DNA of 38,443 nucleotides from an uncultured Eubacteriales bacterium (GCA_900320085.1 ONRC01000020.1:1-38443), one strand, 5' to 3'. Positions 16,225 through 27,879 are shown, counted from the stretch's first letter. Made by a program: numbers and translations. Notes: generated from the letters alone by a model not told the origin.

Positions 16225-16253
16225 TTGACTTCATTCATGGGGAGGTATACAAT
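16225..16253 (+). promoter_or_regulatory. Sigma-A promoter of the GH2 gene
   Basis: TTGACT (16225-16230), a 17-bp spacer, then TACAAT (16248-16253), about 80 bp before the GH2 start. The rest of 16009-16224, between the divergent genes, holds no gene. Confidence 0.75.
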
Positions 16254-16331
16254 AGTCTACGAGAAACTGTATGCACCGTTGCATGAAGGATACCATGATT
16301 CCCATGATGAAGAGACAGGAGGAAGCATCGT

Positions 16332-18080
16332 ATGGAATCCATTCGGAGATGCGCCCATCCCCGGCCTGACCGGGCGCGGAAGCATTGGCAGACCCTGAAC
16401 GGCCCCTGGCGGTTCGGATTCGATTGGAACAACGAAGGGAAAAAACAAAGATGGTTTGCAAAGCCGCCGTTTGCTCTGACCATCCAGGTGCCTTTCGCCT
16501 ATCAGGCGGAGCTGTCCGGCATCCAGGAAAAGAAGCATTGCGACGTGGTCTGGTACGCCCGGGAAATCAGCGTTCCGGAGGAAATGCGCGGTCAGCGGGT
16601 GCTATTGCATTTTGGCGCGGCGGATTATCAGGCGGATGTCTGGCTGGACGGGCAATACCTGGGCGGCCATACCGGCGGCTACACGCCCTTCGTTTTTGAT
16701 ATCACCGATCAAGTGGAGATCGGAAAAACGTATACCCTGGCGGTGCGCTGCGAAGACCGCCTGGATACCGACCAGCCCCGGGGCAAGCAAAGCTGGCGGC
16801 CCGAGCCCTTTGCCTGCTGGTACACGCCGGTGTCCGGCATCTGGCAAAGCGTGTGGCTGGAAGGGGTGGGCATTTATTATCCCGTGGATTTCCGGCTGAC
16901 GCCCTGCATTGAAGCCGGTTCCGTGAAAGCGGAAATCGAACTGAACGAAGCGCCCGCAAACGGCAGCGTGCGCCTGACCGCCGCCTTCCGGGGAAAGATT
17001 GTGGCCAGGCAGGAAATCGCTGTATTGTCTGACCGTTTCCTCCGCGCGGAGCTGTGCCTGGCCCATGACGAAACGTTGGAGGGCGTTCACCTGTGGAGCC
17101 CGGATGCGCCCAATCTGTACGACCTGACCATCGAAACCCTCTCGGACGGGCAGGTGTGCGACACAGTCGATACCTATTTCGGGATGCGCCAAATTGAAAT
17201 CGCGGGCGACAAAATCCTGCTGAACAACAGCGTGCTGTATCAAAAGCTGATCCTGGATCAGGGCTATTGGCCGGACGGGCTGCTCACCGCCCCAGACGAC
17301 GAAGCGCTGAAAAAGGACGTTGAGCTGACCAAGGCCATGGGCTTTAACGGCGCGCGCAAGCACCAGAAGTTTGAGGACCCGCAATACCTGTATTGGGCCG
17401 ATCACCTGGGGCTCCTGGTGTGGGGCGAGCTTCCCAGCGCCTACTGGCTGCGGGACAGCGAAAAGCGGAACATGATGCGGGATCTGGCCGAAGCCATTCG
17501 GCGGGACTACAACCACCCCGCGCTGATCGCCTGGACGCCGCTGAACGAAAGCTGGGGCGTACCCTTCATCCGCCATCATAAGGAAGCCCAGAAGCTGGCC
17601 GATGCGCTGTATGCCATGATCCACGCCCTGGACGGCACCAGGTTCGTGTCCGGCAACGACGGCTGGGAAGAAGCCAGCACCGACGTGGCCACCGTCCACG
17701 ATTACACCGCCTGGCCCGAGCAGCTGAAGCCCGATTACGCAAGCGCTGAAAAGCTGCTGGATGCCGCGCCTGCGTCCCGGCTGATCCGGGCGGCAGGCTA
17801 CGACCTGAACGGCAAACCCCTGCTGATCACTGAGTACGGCGGCATCGCCATGGCCAGGGACGCAGGCGGGGCCAACTGGGGCTATAACACCGCCGAAGCG
17901 GACGAAGAAGGCTTCCTCAGGCGCTATGCCGCCATCACAAAGGCTTTCCGGGATATGCCTTTCTTCTGCGGCTACTGCTACACGCAGCTGACGGATGTGT
18001 TCCAGGAAGTGAACGGTTTGTTGGACATGCACCGGAATCCTAAGGCGGATATTGAAAAAATCCGGGAAATCAACGGGTAA
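16332..18080 (+). CDS. Glycoside hydrolase family 2 (beta-galactosidase/beta-glucuronidase-like), cytoplasmic
   Basis: The product is 582 aa with AGGAGG 9 nt before the ATG. Domain order is the GH2 standard: sugar-binding jelly roll (about 1-165: HWQTLNGPWRFGFDW, WLDGQYLGGHTGGYTPFVFDIT), immunoglobulin-like sandwich (about 170-275) and TIM barrel (about 280-582). The general acid/base is E406 in WTPLNESWG and the nucleophile is E501 in LLITEYGG. There is no signal peptide, so it acts on sugars already imported. At this length it is a minimal three-domain GH2, closer to beta-glucuronidases and short beta-galactosidases than to LacZ. The substrate cannot be decided from sequence; no transporter or regulator gene adjoins it. 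Confidence 0.92.
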   Translation: MESIRRCAHPRPDRARKHWQTLNGPWRFGFDWNNEGKKQRWFAKPPFALTIQVPFAYQAELSGIQEKKHCDVVWYAREISVPEEMRGQRVLLHFGAADYQADVWLDGQYLGGHTGGYTPFVFDITDQVEIGKTYTLAVRCEDRLDTDQPRGKQSWRPEPFACWYTPVSGIWQSVWLEGVGIYYPVDFRLTPCIEAGSVKAEIELNEAPANGSVRLTAAFRGKIVARQEIAVLSDRFLRAELCLAHDETLEGVHLWSPDAPNLYDLTIETLSDGQVCDTVDTYFGMRQIEIAGDKILLNNSVLYQKLILDQGYWPDGLLTAPDDEALKKDVELTKAMGFNGARKHQKFEDPQYLYWADHLGLLVWGELPSAYWLRDSEKRNMMRDLAEAIRRDYNHPALIAWTPLNESWGVPFIRHHKEAQKLADALYAMIHALDGTRFVSGNDGWEEASTDVATVHDYTAWPEQLKPDYASAEKLLDAAPASRLIRAAGYDLNGKPLLITEYGGIAMARDAGGANWGYNTAEADEEGFLRRYAAITKAFRDMPFFCGYCYTQLTDVFQEVNGLLDMHRNPKADIEKIREING

Positions 18081-18110
18081 AACGCCAAGGGAAACCACTG
18101 CTCCTGATGC

Positions 18111-18156
18111 GTTTCTCCTCAAACACCGAGACAGTTTCTCCTGAAACACCGAGACA
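18111..18156 (+). repeat. Two tandem 23-bp repeats upstream of the flavoprotein promoter
   Basis: Units at 18111-18133 and 18134-18156 differ at one base. Each starts GTTTCTCCT and ends CACCGAGACA, and the second contains a GTTTC-TCCT-GAAAC palindrome. They end 6 bp before the -35 box at 18163, a typical place for an activator or repressor to bind. Confidence 0.65.
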
Positions 18157-18162
18157 AAGATA

Positions 18163-18191
18163 TTTACAACCCATGGATATTCTGTTATAAT
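18163..18191 (+). promoter_or_regulatory. Sigma-A promoter of the flavoprotein gene
   Basis: TTTACA (18163-18168), a 17-bp spacer, then a perfect TATAAT (18186-18191), about 40 bp before the start codon. This is one of the strongest promoters in the window. Confidence 0.85.
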
Positions 18192-18231
18192 ATTATATGG
18201 TTATCAGCATTATTATAAGAGGAGGATGTTC

Positions 18232-20751
18232 ATGAAGAAGTATCTTTCCCTGTTTCTTGCGCTCGTCATGGCGCTGTCCATGATGAGTTTTGCTTCTGCG
18301 GAAGAAGCTCCCGCCGGCGAAGTGAAAACCGCCAGCGCCCAGGGCTTTGCCAGCGAAGTCAAGGTGGAAGCCACCGTTGCGGACGGCAAGATCGTCGCCC
18401 TGACCGTGGACGATTCCGCTGAAACCTATGCTTCCGCCGGTATCCAGCGGGCCGATACCGTGGAAAAGCTGATCGAAAACATCCTGGCTGCGGGCACCAC
18501 CGAAGGCATCGACGCCAAGACCGGCGCCACCTTCACCAGCACCGCCGTGCTGGAAGCGCTGAACAAGGTTCTCTCTGAGGACAGCGCTCCCGATGCCGAT
18601 GCCGCCATGACCTTCACCCCCGGTGAATACGAAGCCACCGCCCAGGGCTACAACGGCCCCACCACCGTGAAGGTGACCTTCGCCGAGGACAAGATCGAAA
18701 AGATCGACATTGTGTCCACCGTGGAAACCGCCCACGTGGGCGATATCGCCTTTGACATCATGATCCCCGAAATGATCGAAGCCAACGGCTCCGGCGTGGA
18801 CGCCGTGTCCGGCGCCACCTTCTCCTCCCGCGCGCTGCGCACCGCTGTGAACGACGCCGCGGAGCAGGCGGGCTGCACCAACCTGGACGCCTTCAAGTCC
18901 GCTAAGGTGGAGCACACCGCCCAGGAATCCATGCATCTGGAATATGACGTGGTCGTGGTCGGCGCGGGCGGCGCTGGCATTGCCGCCGCGGCTCAGGCCG
19001 CCCAGGACGGCAACACCGTGCTGGTGATCGAAAAGAACGCCGAAGTTGGCGGCAACACCCTCGTCTCCGGCGGTCAGTACCAGAGCGTGATGCCCTACCT
19101 GGTGTGGGACCCCGCTGATCCCGACGCCACCACCGGCACCTATGCCTTCAACGGCGAAACCTACGACAAGGTCAAGTCCGTGCAGGGCTGCATCAACGAG
19201 CTGAAAATGATCCTGAACTGGAGCGAAGACCCCTTCGACGAAGACTACTACAAGGATCATGAATTCGTGGCGGGCGACGCCCAGGAGCTTTCCAAGCACG
19301 GCGTGCACGCCGAATACCTGCCCATCCTGCAGGCGCTGAAGGCCGAGATCCGCGAATACTTCGTCTGGGCCGCGCCGAAGCTGGCCTCCGGTTTGGATGA
19401 AAGCCAGCTGCCCCTGTTCTCCACCATCAACCTGCATATCTTCCAGACATATTACGGCGGCCTGCGTCCCTCCGCTGACGACAGCGAATGGATTTACGGC
19501 GACGTGGATCTGGTGAAGCAATTCATCACCGGCGGCCAGGGCCTCAAGGAATGGCTGGAAGCCCAGGGCGCTACCTTCATCGAGAACACCCAGCCCACCC
19601 TGATCGGCGCGCTGTGGTATCGTGAAAACGAGTTCGTCGGCTCCACCGTTGACCTGGACGGCGACGGCAATCCCGAGATGGGCCGCTGGGGCAGCTACTT
19701 CGCCGCGCCCATGAAGACCATCTACGAAGCCAACGAACAGAACAAGATCATGACCCGCACCACCGCCGACGGCCTGATCCTGAATGCTGACGGCCGCGTC
19801 ATCGGCGTGGGCGCGCATATGTACGATGGCACCGAAGTGAACGCCATCGCCAAGAAGGGCGTCATCCTGGCCACCGGCGGCTATGCCGCGAACATCGACA
19901 AGGTGCTGGACGGCAACGTGTACTGGAGCACCGAATACCTCTCCAAGGCTACCAAGACCACCAACCGCTCCTCCCTCCAGGGCGACGGCATCGACCTGGC
20001 GGTCATGATGGGCGCTGCCACCACCGGCATGGGCTTCACCCAGCTGATGCCCATCTCCTGGGTGGACAACGGCAATCTGGCCTTCGGCGGCGGCAACTAC
20101 GCCTGCTGGATCAACCCCACCACCGGCCACCGCTTCGTGGACGAGGGCAGCGAGCGCGACGTGCTGTCCCTGGCCGAATTCCGCAACGGCATGGAAGTGA
20201 ACGGCACCAAGGGCGTGTTCCTGGAATTCTACAACAAGGAACAGCTGATGCCCGCCCCCATGCAGCTGGCTGAGGGCGACTACGAAGGCCGCTACTACCG
20301 CCGCACCATCGCCGAACTGCCCGAGCTGTTCAAGGAGCTGGGCGTGACCGCCGATCCCGAAGTGGTCATCCAGACCATCCGGGACTACGACAAGGCTGTC
20401 ATGGGCCTGGGCGAATATCCCGACGTGGGCAAGGCCATCGCTTCCCGCACCATCGGCAACGTGCAGAAGGATGAAAACGGCAAATACCTGCCCGACACCT
20501 ATGACCTGGATAACGCGCTGCTGACCATCCGCCTTATGGCCCCCTCCACCCACCACACCATGGGCGGCCTGAAGGTGGACACCGAACGGCACGTGCTGGA
20601 CACCAACGGCCAGATCATCCCCGGTCTCTACGCCGCGGGCGAAGTCACCGGCGGTATCCACGGCGGCAACCGCCTGGGCGGCAACGCCATCGTGGAAATC
20701 TTCGTGTCCGGCCGTACCGCAGCCCAGGCTGTGAACGCTGACAACGAATAA
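18232..20751 (+). CDS. Exported flavoprotein reductase: two FMN-binding domains and a fumarate-reductase-type FAD domain
   Basis: The product is 839 aa from ATG 18232 (GAGGAG 7 nt upstream). A signal peptide (MKKYLSLFLALVMALSMM..FASA) is followed by two FMN_bind domains whose attachment motifs are KTGAT (T100) and VSGAT (T196); ApbE-type enzymes link FMN to such threonines. From residue 238 there is a FAD-dependent oxidoreductase of the fumarate reductase flavoprotein class: VVVGAGGAGIAAAAQAA dinucleotide fold, GVILATGGYAAN, STHHTMGGLKVD and the C-terminal AGEVTGGIHGGNRLGGNAI. There is no haem domain. Similar exported reductases in Gram-positive bacteria receive electrons outside the membrane and reduce fumarate, urocanate or related acceptors. 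The acceptor here is unknown. Neither apbE nor a membrane electron donor lies in the window. Confidence 0.92.
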   Translation: MKKYLSLFLALVMALSMMSFASAEEAPAGEVKTASAQGFASEVKVEATVADGKIVALTVDDSAETYASAGIQRADTVEKLIENILAAGTTEGIDAKTGATFTSTAVLEALNKVLSEDSAPDADAAMTFTPGEYEATAQGYNGPTTVKVTFAEDKIEKIDIVSTVETAHVGDIAFDIMIPEMIEANGSGVDAVSGATFSSRALRTAVNDAAEQAGCTNLDAFKSAKVEHTAQESMHLEYDVVVVGAGGAGIAAAAQAAQDGNTVLVIEKNAEVGGNTLVSGGQYQSVMPYLVWDPADPDATTGTYAFNGETYDKVKSVQGCINELKMILNWSEDPFDEDYYKDHEFVAGDAQELSKHGVHAEYLPILQALKAEIREYFVWAAPKLASGLDESQLPLFSTINLHIFQTYYGGLRPSADDSEWIYGDVDLVKQFITGGQGLKEWLEAQGATFIENTQPTLIGALWYRENEFVGSTVDLDGDGNPEMGRWGSYFAAPMKTIYEANEQNKIMTRTTADGLILNADGRVIGVGAHMYDGTEVNAIAKKGVILATGGYAANIDKVLDGNVYWSTEYLSKATKTTNRSSLQGDGIDLAVMMGAATTGMGFTQLMPISWVDNGNLAFGGGNYACWINPTTGHRFVDEGSERDVLSLAEFRNGMEVNGTKGVFLEFYNKEQLMPAPMQLAEGDYEGRYYRRTIAELPELFKELGVTADPEVVIQTIRDYDKAVMGLGEYPDVGKAIASRTIGNVQKDENGKYLPDTYDLDNALLTIRLMAPSTHHTMGGLKVDTERHVLDTNGQIIPGLYAAGEVTGGIHGGNRLGGNAIVEIFVSGRTAAQAVNADNE

Positions 20752-20772
20752 TCTTCCGATTGTGTACCCAAA

Positions 20773-20799
20773 GCCCCCGGATTTCCGGGGGCCAGTTTT
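20773..20799 (+). terminator. Intrinsic terminator after the flavoprotein gene
   Basis: CCCCCGGA-TT-TCCGGGGG (20774-20791) is followed by CCAGTTTTG, 22 bp after the stop codon. Confidence 0.8.
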
Positions 20800-20828
20800 G
20801 TTGAACGTTTTCAGGACACTATAACCAC

Positions 20829-20870
20829 AAAGGGGAAACGCTGGGGCGAACAGCCCCAGCGTTCCCTTTT
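20829..20870 (+). terminator. Second strong hairpin terminator
   Basis: AACGCTGGGGC-GAACA-GCCCCAGCGTT (20837-20863) is flanked by AAAGGGG and CCCTTTT, giving a long G+C stem with a T-run. It could work in both directions and insulates the zinc-lipoprotein gene from the strong transcript upstream. Confidence 0.75.
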
Positions 20871-20942
20871 GTTAGGTTTGATAATCGTCCTAAAGAACAT
20901 GATTGTTAATAATTTGAATTCGTAAAAAGATGCGTATATCCC

Positions 20943-20970
20943 TTTACAATCTCGCAAAATGCGGTATACT
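20943..20970 (+). promoter_or_regulatory. Promoter of the zinc-binding lipoprotein gene
   Basis: TTTACA (20943-20948), a 16-bp spacer, then TATACT (20965-20970), about 36 bp before the start. I see no clear Zur-type palindrome. Confidence 0.65.
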
Positions 20971-21006
20971 GACTTTGCGGGGAAGAACCGCGGAAAGGAA
21001 CGTTTT

Positions 21007-21909
21007 ATGAAGAAAGTGATCGCATTATGCATCGCGTTGCTGCTGGTGCTGCCGCTGGTCGGGTGCTGCGCGACGGAGGAGAACATTTCCGTGATGGCGA
21101 CATTTTATCCGGTGTATGTGCTGGCGGAAAATGTGCTCAACGGCGTGGAGGGGGTCACGCTTTCCTCCATGACGCCGCCCACCACCGGGTGCCTGCACGA
21201 TTATCAATTGCTCACCAGCGACATGAAAGCGCTGGCGAAGGCCCAGGCGCTGCTGGTGAACGGCGCGGGAATGGAGAGCTTCCTGCCGGATCTGGAAAGC
21301 CAGTTTCCGGGCCTGACAGTCATCGACTGCTCCCAGGGTGTGGAGCTGATGGCTGAACAGGACGATGATGAACACGGGCACGATGACCACGGCGAATACA
21401 ACGCCCACATCTGGCTCGACCCGCAGAACGCCGTTCAGATGGTGAAGAACCTGCGGAACGGGCTGACGGCGCTGCTGCCCGACCATGCTGAACAAATCAG
21501 CGCGAACACGGAAAGCTGCATCACCCGGCTGGAAGCGCTGGACGCGGAGCTGCGTGAGGCAATCACAGCGCTGCCGCAAAAACAGATCGTTACCTTCCAC
21601 GAGGCGTTTCCGTATTTTGCAAAGGCGTATGGCCTGGAGGTTGTGGCGGTTGTGACGCTGGAACCGGATGAGCCGGTCTCTCCCCGGATGCTCAAGCAGA
21701 TCATCCAACGGGTGAAGGACGCGGGCAACCCGCCGCTGTTCTCCGAGCCGCAGTACGAAAACACCGCGCTGCGCACCATTGCTCAGGAAACCGGGGCGAA
21801 GGTGTATGAGCTGGACCCCCTTGTGACCGGCGACGGCAGCCTGACCGCCTATGAGGACACGATGCGCAAAAATCTTGCCACGCTCGCCGAAGCGTTGGGA
21901 GCGGAATAA
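21007..21909 (+). CDS. Zinc/manganese ABC transporter substrate-binding lipoprotein (ZnuA/AdcA type)
   Basis: The product is 300 aa from ATG 21007 (AAAGGAA upstream; the longer frame from 20959 begins inside the promoter). The lipobox LVGC puts the lipidated cysteine at residue 20. Cluster A-I substrate-binding features are present: TTGCLHDYQLLTSDMKALAKAQALLVNG, a short acidic His-rich loop DDDEHGHDDHGEYNAHIWLDP, and TFHEAFPYFAKAYGL. The His-rich loop, the metal-site histidines and the loop position favour zinc over manganese. No ABC ATPase or permease gene is adjacent, so it must work with a transporter encoded elsewhere. Confidence 0.9.
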   Translation: MKKVIALCIALLLVLPLVGCCATEENISVMATFYPVYVLAENVLNGVEGVTLSSMTPPTTGCLHDYQLLTSDMKALAKAQALLVNGAGMESFLPDLESQFPGLTVIDCSQGVELMAEQDDDEHGHDDHGEYNAHIWLDPQNAVQMVKNLRNGLTALLPDHAEQISANTESCITRLEALDAELREAITALPQKQIVTFHEAFPYFAKAYGLEVVAVVTLEPDEPVSPRMLKQIIQRVKDAGNPPLFSEPQYENTALRTIAQETGAKVYELDPLVTGDGSLTAYEDTMRKNLATLAEALGAE

Positions 21910-21930
21910 CCAACAGCAATATAACAAAAG

Positions 21931-21956
21931 GCCGCGTCTTTCGACGCGGCTTTTTT
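21931..21956. terminator. Bidirectional terminator between znuA-like gene and ppdK
   Basis: GCCGCGTC-TTTC-GACGCGGC is followed by six T residues on the plus strand and preceded by AACAAAAG, which is CTTTTGTT on the minus strand. It serves both convergent genes. Confidence 0.85.
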
Positions 21957-21972
21957 GTTGGTGATTTACAGA

Positions 21973-24801
<2,829 letters not shown>

Positions 24802-24886
24802 GGGATATCAAGCTCCTTTCGGATTTTGGAATACAGATTTGTCAGGACAGAGGCGGACAGAATGTCCACATCTTATCCAACAATTT

Positions 24887-24915
24887 ATTATAGCTTTTTT
24901 TTACTCGATTGACAA
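24887..24915 (-). promoter_or_regulatory. Sigma-A promoter of ppdK
   Basis: On the minus strand TTGTCA (24915-24910), a 17-bp spacer, then TATAAT (24892-24887). About 85 bp of leader precedes the start codon. Confidence 0.85.
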
Positions 24916-24966
24916 GGGGAGGGAATGGGGGGAATTGTTACAAATTTGAAAAGAATTTAAATAAGT

Positions 24967-25003
24967 AAAAAACGACGCAGTCTCCTTTCGGAAGCTGCGT
25001 CGT
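24967..25003 (-). terminator. Terminator of the jag-yidC-rnpA transcript
   Basis: On the minus strand ACGACGCAG and CTGCGTCGT form a 9-bp stem followed by TTTTTTAC, 9 bp after the jag stop. Confidence 0.85.
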
Positions 25004-25011
25004 GTATTGGC

Positions 25012-25965
25012 TTATTTCAGGGTGATCACCACGTGCCGGTTGGGTTCTTCGCCCTCAGAGTGGGTGGTGACGGCGGGATGATCCTGAAGGGCGCTGTGCA
25101 GGATGCGGCGCTCATAGGGATTCATGGGCTCCAGGCTCACCTTGCGGCCCGTTTTCTGGGCGCGGTTCGCCATGCGGTTGGCCAGGCGCACCAGCGCTTC
25201 TTCCCGCTTGGCGCGATAACCCTCGGTGTCCAGGGTCACGCGGGTGTAATCGTCCTGGCCCTTGTTCACCTGCAGGCTGGTCAGGTATTGCAGCGCGTCC
25301 AGGGTTTCGCCCCGGCGTCCGATCAGGATGCCCAGGGTGTCGCCTTCCATGTTGACGCGTACGTTGCCTTCTTCGTCGTTCTTCACGGCGACGGATACGT
25401 TCACGCCCATCAGCTTGGTCACTTCCTGGAGGAATTCCTGGGCACGGCCGGCGGCGGTGGCCCGGTCCGCCTGCTCGGCGGGCACGATTTCCTTCACTTC
25501 TTTGGGCTCCTTCGGCGCTTTGGGGGCCTTGGGAGCGCGGGGCTTGCTTTCCTTCTTGGGCTCAGCCTTGGCTTTGGGAGCGTCTTCCTTCGCGTCCTCA
25601 GCCTTTACGGCTTCTTCCTTGGGGGCTTTGGGCTTCCGGGGCTTAGGCGCGGCCTTTTCAGCTTTTTCTTCTTTTTCGGCTTTCTCCGCTTTGGGCGCGG
25701 GCTTTTCGGCCTTTTCCTTACGGGCCTTGGGTTCCTCGGGATTCATGGCGTCGGCCAGGATGGCGCGGGCCACGTCGTCGGTGTCTTCTTCGTCCTTCAT
25801 GGTGATGCGCACTTTCGCGGGACGGGAGCCGAACAGCCCGAACAGGCCCTTGCTGCCCTCTTCCAGTACGTCCACCGTGACGTCGCTGATGGCTACGCCC
25901 AGCTCCTCCAGGCCCTGATCAATGGCCTCCTGGATGGTGCGGGCGGAGTATTCATATACTTTCAT
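25012..25965 (-). CDS. jag: Jag (KhpB/SpoIIIJ-associated) RNA-binding protein
   Basis: The product is 317 aa. Jag_N domain (1-55; [37 protein letters not shown]) is followed by a long disordered linker of about 110 residues made of Lys/Ala/Glu/Pro repeats. Then come a KH domain (GILIGRRGETLDALQYLTSL) and an R3H domain (RRILHSALQDHPAVTTHSEG). KhpB binds RNA with KhpA and affects cell division and envelope synthesis in Firmicutes. Its ATG overlaps the yidC stop (TAATG), so translation is coupled. The linker is much longer and more repetitive than in Bacillus subtilis (about 208 aa in total). Confidence 0.95.
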   Translation of the reverse strand: MKVYEYSARTIQEAIDQGLEELGVAISDVTVDVLEEGSKGLFGLFGSRPAKVRITMKDEEDTDDVARAILADAMNPEEPKARKEKAEKPAPKAEKAEKEEKAEKAAPKPRKPKAPKEEAVKAEDAKEDAPKAKAEPKKESKPRAPKAPKAPKEPKEVKEIVPAEQADRATAAGRAQEFLQEVTKLMGVNVSVAVKNDEEGNVRVNMEGDTLGILIGRRGETLDALQYLTSLQVNKGQDDYTRVTLDTEGYRAKREEALVRLANRMANRAQKTGRKVSLEPMNPYERRILHSALQDHPAVTTHSEGEEPNRHVVITLK

Positions 25966-27014
25966 TACTTAATGGACCCCTCTCCGGATACGGACTGCGC
26001 TTTCTGCGCGTCTTTTTTCTCAAGAATTTTGGTAATGATCACGCTCTGCACCCACATGGCGATGGTGGACGTGACCCAGTACACGGCGAAGCCGGCGTTG
26101 GAGGTCAAGCACCAGAACACGGACAGGATGGGGAAGAAGTACTTCATGAAGGTATTCATCCCGGCGCCCTGGCTGTTGTTCTGCTGCGTCTGCTGGTTTT
26201 CGGTCATTGCGGGGTTGAACTTGTATTGCAGGATCTGGCTCACGCCCGCCAGCACGGGCAGGATCAGCAGGCCGTTGTACTGCTTGTACAGGGTGATGCT
26301 GAACACGAAGAAGTTCACGTTCGCCCAACCGGGCACGGTCGCCACAGCTTCCACGTAGCCGGGCATCTGGCCCAGGGCGGTGAGCATGGAGGTAATGCTG
26401 GTTTTGACGGTGGCGGCGGTGCTGAAATCCAGGGCAGTCTCGCTGACGGAGGCGATGCTCTGGGCGATGGCGGAGATCTGACCTTCACTCAGTGTTTCAT
26501 ACGCGCGCTGCCACATATTCGCTGGGATCATGTTCAGCGCCTGGGCGTTGGGAGCAATGGACGCGAACAGGGAGTCCGCCATCCAGATGTTCTTCACCCA
26601 CAGGAACCGATCGGCGGCGGAGATGATATCGGTTTCCCCGGCCAGGTAGCGGAAGGTCTGCAGGGCCATCTGTTCGTTGGCGATGCCGCGCATGGCGGCG
26701 AACATGGCGAACATGATGGGCCAGGTGAGCAGCAGCGGCAGGCAGCCGGACAGGGGATTGTATCCTTCCTTCTTCATCAGCTCGGCCTGCTTTTGCTGCA
26801 GCTTTTGCTGATCCTTGCCGTACTTCTTTTGCAGCTCGTTGATCTTGGGCTGGATCAGCGCCATTTTGCGCATCCCCTTGCGGCTCTTGTAGTCGAAGGG
26901 CATGATGATCAGGCGCATCAGGATGGTGAAGATGATGATGGACACGCCGTAGTTTCCCACCAGGCTGTTGATGCCTGCCAGGACGTCATACAGGAATTGT
27001 TCAATCACGTTCAA
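25965..27014 (-). CDS. yidC: Membrane protein insertase YidC/SpoIIIJ
   Basis: The product is 349 aa. It inserts proteins into the cytoplasmic membrane, alone or with SecYEG. The first helix carries the conserved hydrophilic-groove arginine ([11 protein letters not shown]34), followed by the cytoplasmic coiled hairpin ([31 protein letters not shown]), [16 protein letters not shown], and two C-terminal helices ([24 protein letters not shown]). An external segment of about 100 residues between the second and third helices is longer than in Bacillus SpoIIIJ. There is no lipobox or cleavable signal. It overlaps yidD by 4 nt upstream and jag by 1 nt downstream. Confidence 0.95.
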   Translation of the reverse strand: MNVIEQFLYDVLAGINSLVGNYGVSIIIFTILMRLIIMPFDYKSRKGMRKMALIQPKINELQKKYGKDQQKLQQKQAELMKKEGYNPLSGCLPLLLTWPIMFAMFAAMRGIANEQMALQTFRYLAGETDIISAADRFLWVKNIWMADSLFASIAPNAQALNMIPANMWQRAYETLSEGQISAIAQSIASVSETALDFSTAATVKTSITSMLTALGQMPGYVEAVATVPGWANVNFFVFSITLYKQYNGLLILPVLAGVSQILQYKFNPAMTENQQTQQNNSQGAGMNTFMKYFFPILSVFWCLTSNAGFAVYWVTSTIAMWVQSVIITKILEKKDAQKAQSVSGEGSIK

Positions 27015-27259
27015 GGATTTTCGTCCCTCCTAATGATAGCGCTGGGCGCCTCGGGCACGGGGTCATACCCGCCCCTGGCAAACGGATGGCATCGCAGGAT
27101 GCGCCTTGCGGCAAGCGCTCCGCCCCGGGCCGCGCCGAATCGCCGGATCGCTTCCTCGGCATACTCGGAGCAGGTGGGCGTGAAGCGGCAGGCATAGGGC
27201 AGAGAAGGACTCACCCTGCGCCGGTAGAAACGGATCATGGACAGCAAGACGCGCTTCAT
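27011..27259 (-). CDS. yidD: Membrane protein insertion efficiency factor YidD
   Basis: The product is 82 aa with the family core [31 protein letters not shown] and [13 protein letters not shown]. The conserved cysteines (CRFTPTCS and RRILRCHPF) are present. It overlaps rnpA (ATGA) and yidC by 4 nt each, giving the usual rnpA-yidD-yidC coupling. It is thought to assist YidC-dependent insertion at the inner face of the membrane. Confidence 0.95.
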   Translation of the reverse strand: MKRVLLSMIRFYRRRVSPSLPYACRFTPTCSEYAEEAIRRFGAARGGALAARRILRCHPFARGGYDPVPEAPSAIIRRDENP

Positions 27260-27594
27260 TTGACATCATCCCGATACAGGCCCTGCTTGCGCAGCAGATA
27301 TCGAAGCGACTGGGACAGACGGGCAAAATCAGCCTCCGCGGCCGCGTCCCGCGCCGTAACCACGTACAGCCCGCGGCGCAAGCGCGGCAGTTCCGCCCGG
27401 AACGCCTCCCGCAGCCGCCGCCGGACCTTGTTCCGCGTCACGGCGTTGCCGATCTTTTTGCTCACCGAAAAGCCGACCAGCAGCTTGGGGGCTTTCACAA
27501 AACCGACCGACATTTCACGGCACGCGCCGCCCTTGCCTTTTTTGTAGACATAACGAAACTGCCCGTTCTTCCTCAGGCGATACTGTTTCTCCAT
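27256..27594 (-). CDS. rnpA: Ribonuclease P protein component
   Basis: The product is 112 aa from ATG 27594 ([20 protein letters not shown]). The open frame extends to 27720, but that part has no family similarity. RnpA binds the RNase P RNA and helps it recognise the 5' leader of precursor tRNAs. Typical features are the central [21 protein letters not shown] strand region, the RNR motif [12 protein letters not shown] and a basic overall charge. GGGA lies 5 nt upstream of the start, a weak site consistent with coupling to rpmH. The 150-bp gap to rpmH holds no gene. Confidence 0.95.
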   Translation of the reverse strand: MEKQYRLRKNGQFRYVYKKGKGGACREMSVGFVKAPKLLVGFSVSKKIGNAVTRNKVRRRLREAFRAELPRLRRGLYVVTARDAAAEADFARLSQSLRYLLRKQGLYRDDVK

Positions 27595-27744
27595 ATGTTC
27601 CCAGCCGAATCGTTCGATGTACGTTTGCCGTTGATGGCCACGATGAAACACGCGGATAACAACAGCAAACCCGCCCCACGAATCCATGCTCTCTGGCAAG
27701 CGCGGGGCGGGCCAAGCCATGCAAGAAAGAGAGGAGAGGCGGTC

Positions 27745-27879
27745 TTAGACCGTCAGCTCCTTGCGGCCACGGTTGCGGCGGCGGGCCAGCACCTTGCGGC
27801 CGTTCTTGGTGCTCATGCGGGCACGGAAACCATGCACCTTGTTGCGCTGGCGTTTCTTGGGCTGATAGGTACGTTTCAT
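27745..27879 (-). CDS. rpmH: 50S ribosomal protein L34
   Basis: The product is 44 aa: [20 protein letters not shown] at the N-terminus and [12 protein letters not shown] at the C-terminus, the standard L34 sequence. ATG 27879 has AAAGGAG 11 nt upstream; the longer frame from 27951 is not coding. It is the first gene of the rnpA-yidD-yidC-jag transcript. dnaA, often just upstream in Firmicutes, is not here. Confidence 0.98.
   Translation of the reverse strand: MKRTYQPKKRQRNKVHGFRARMSTKNGRKVLARRRNRGRKELTV

Noticed and set aside
16602..18149. 515-codon minus-strand frame
   Set aside because: Antisense shadow of the GH2 gene.
18111..18156. CRISPR-like direct repeats
   Set aside because: Only two units in direct contact, with no spacers and no cas genes.
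18193..20661. 822-codon open frame on the minus strand
   Set aside because: It is the antisense shadow of the exported flavoprotein; its His/Gly/Val-rich translation has no family features and no ribosome binding site.
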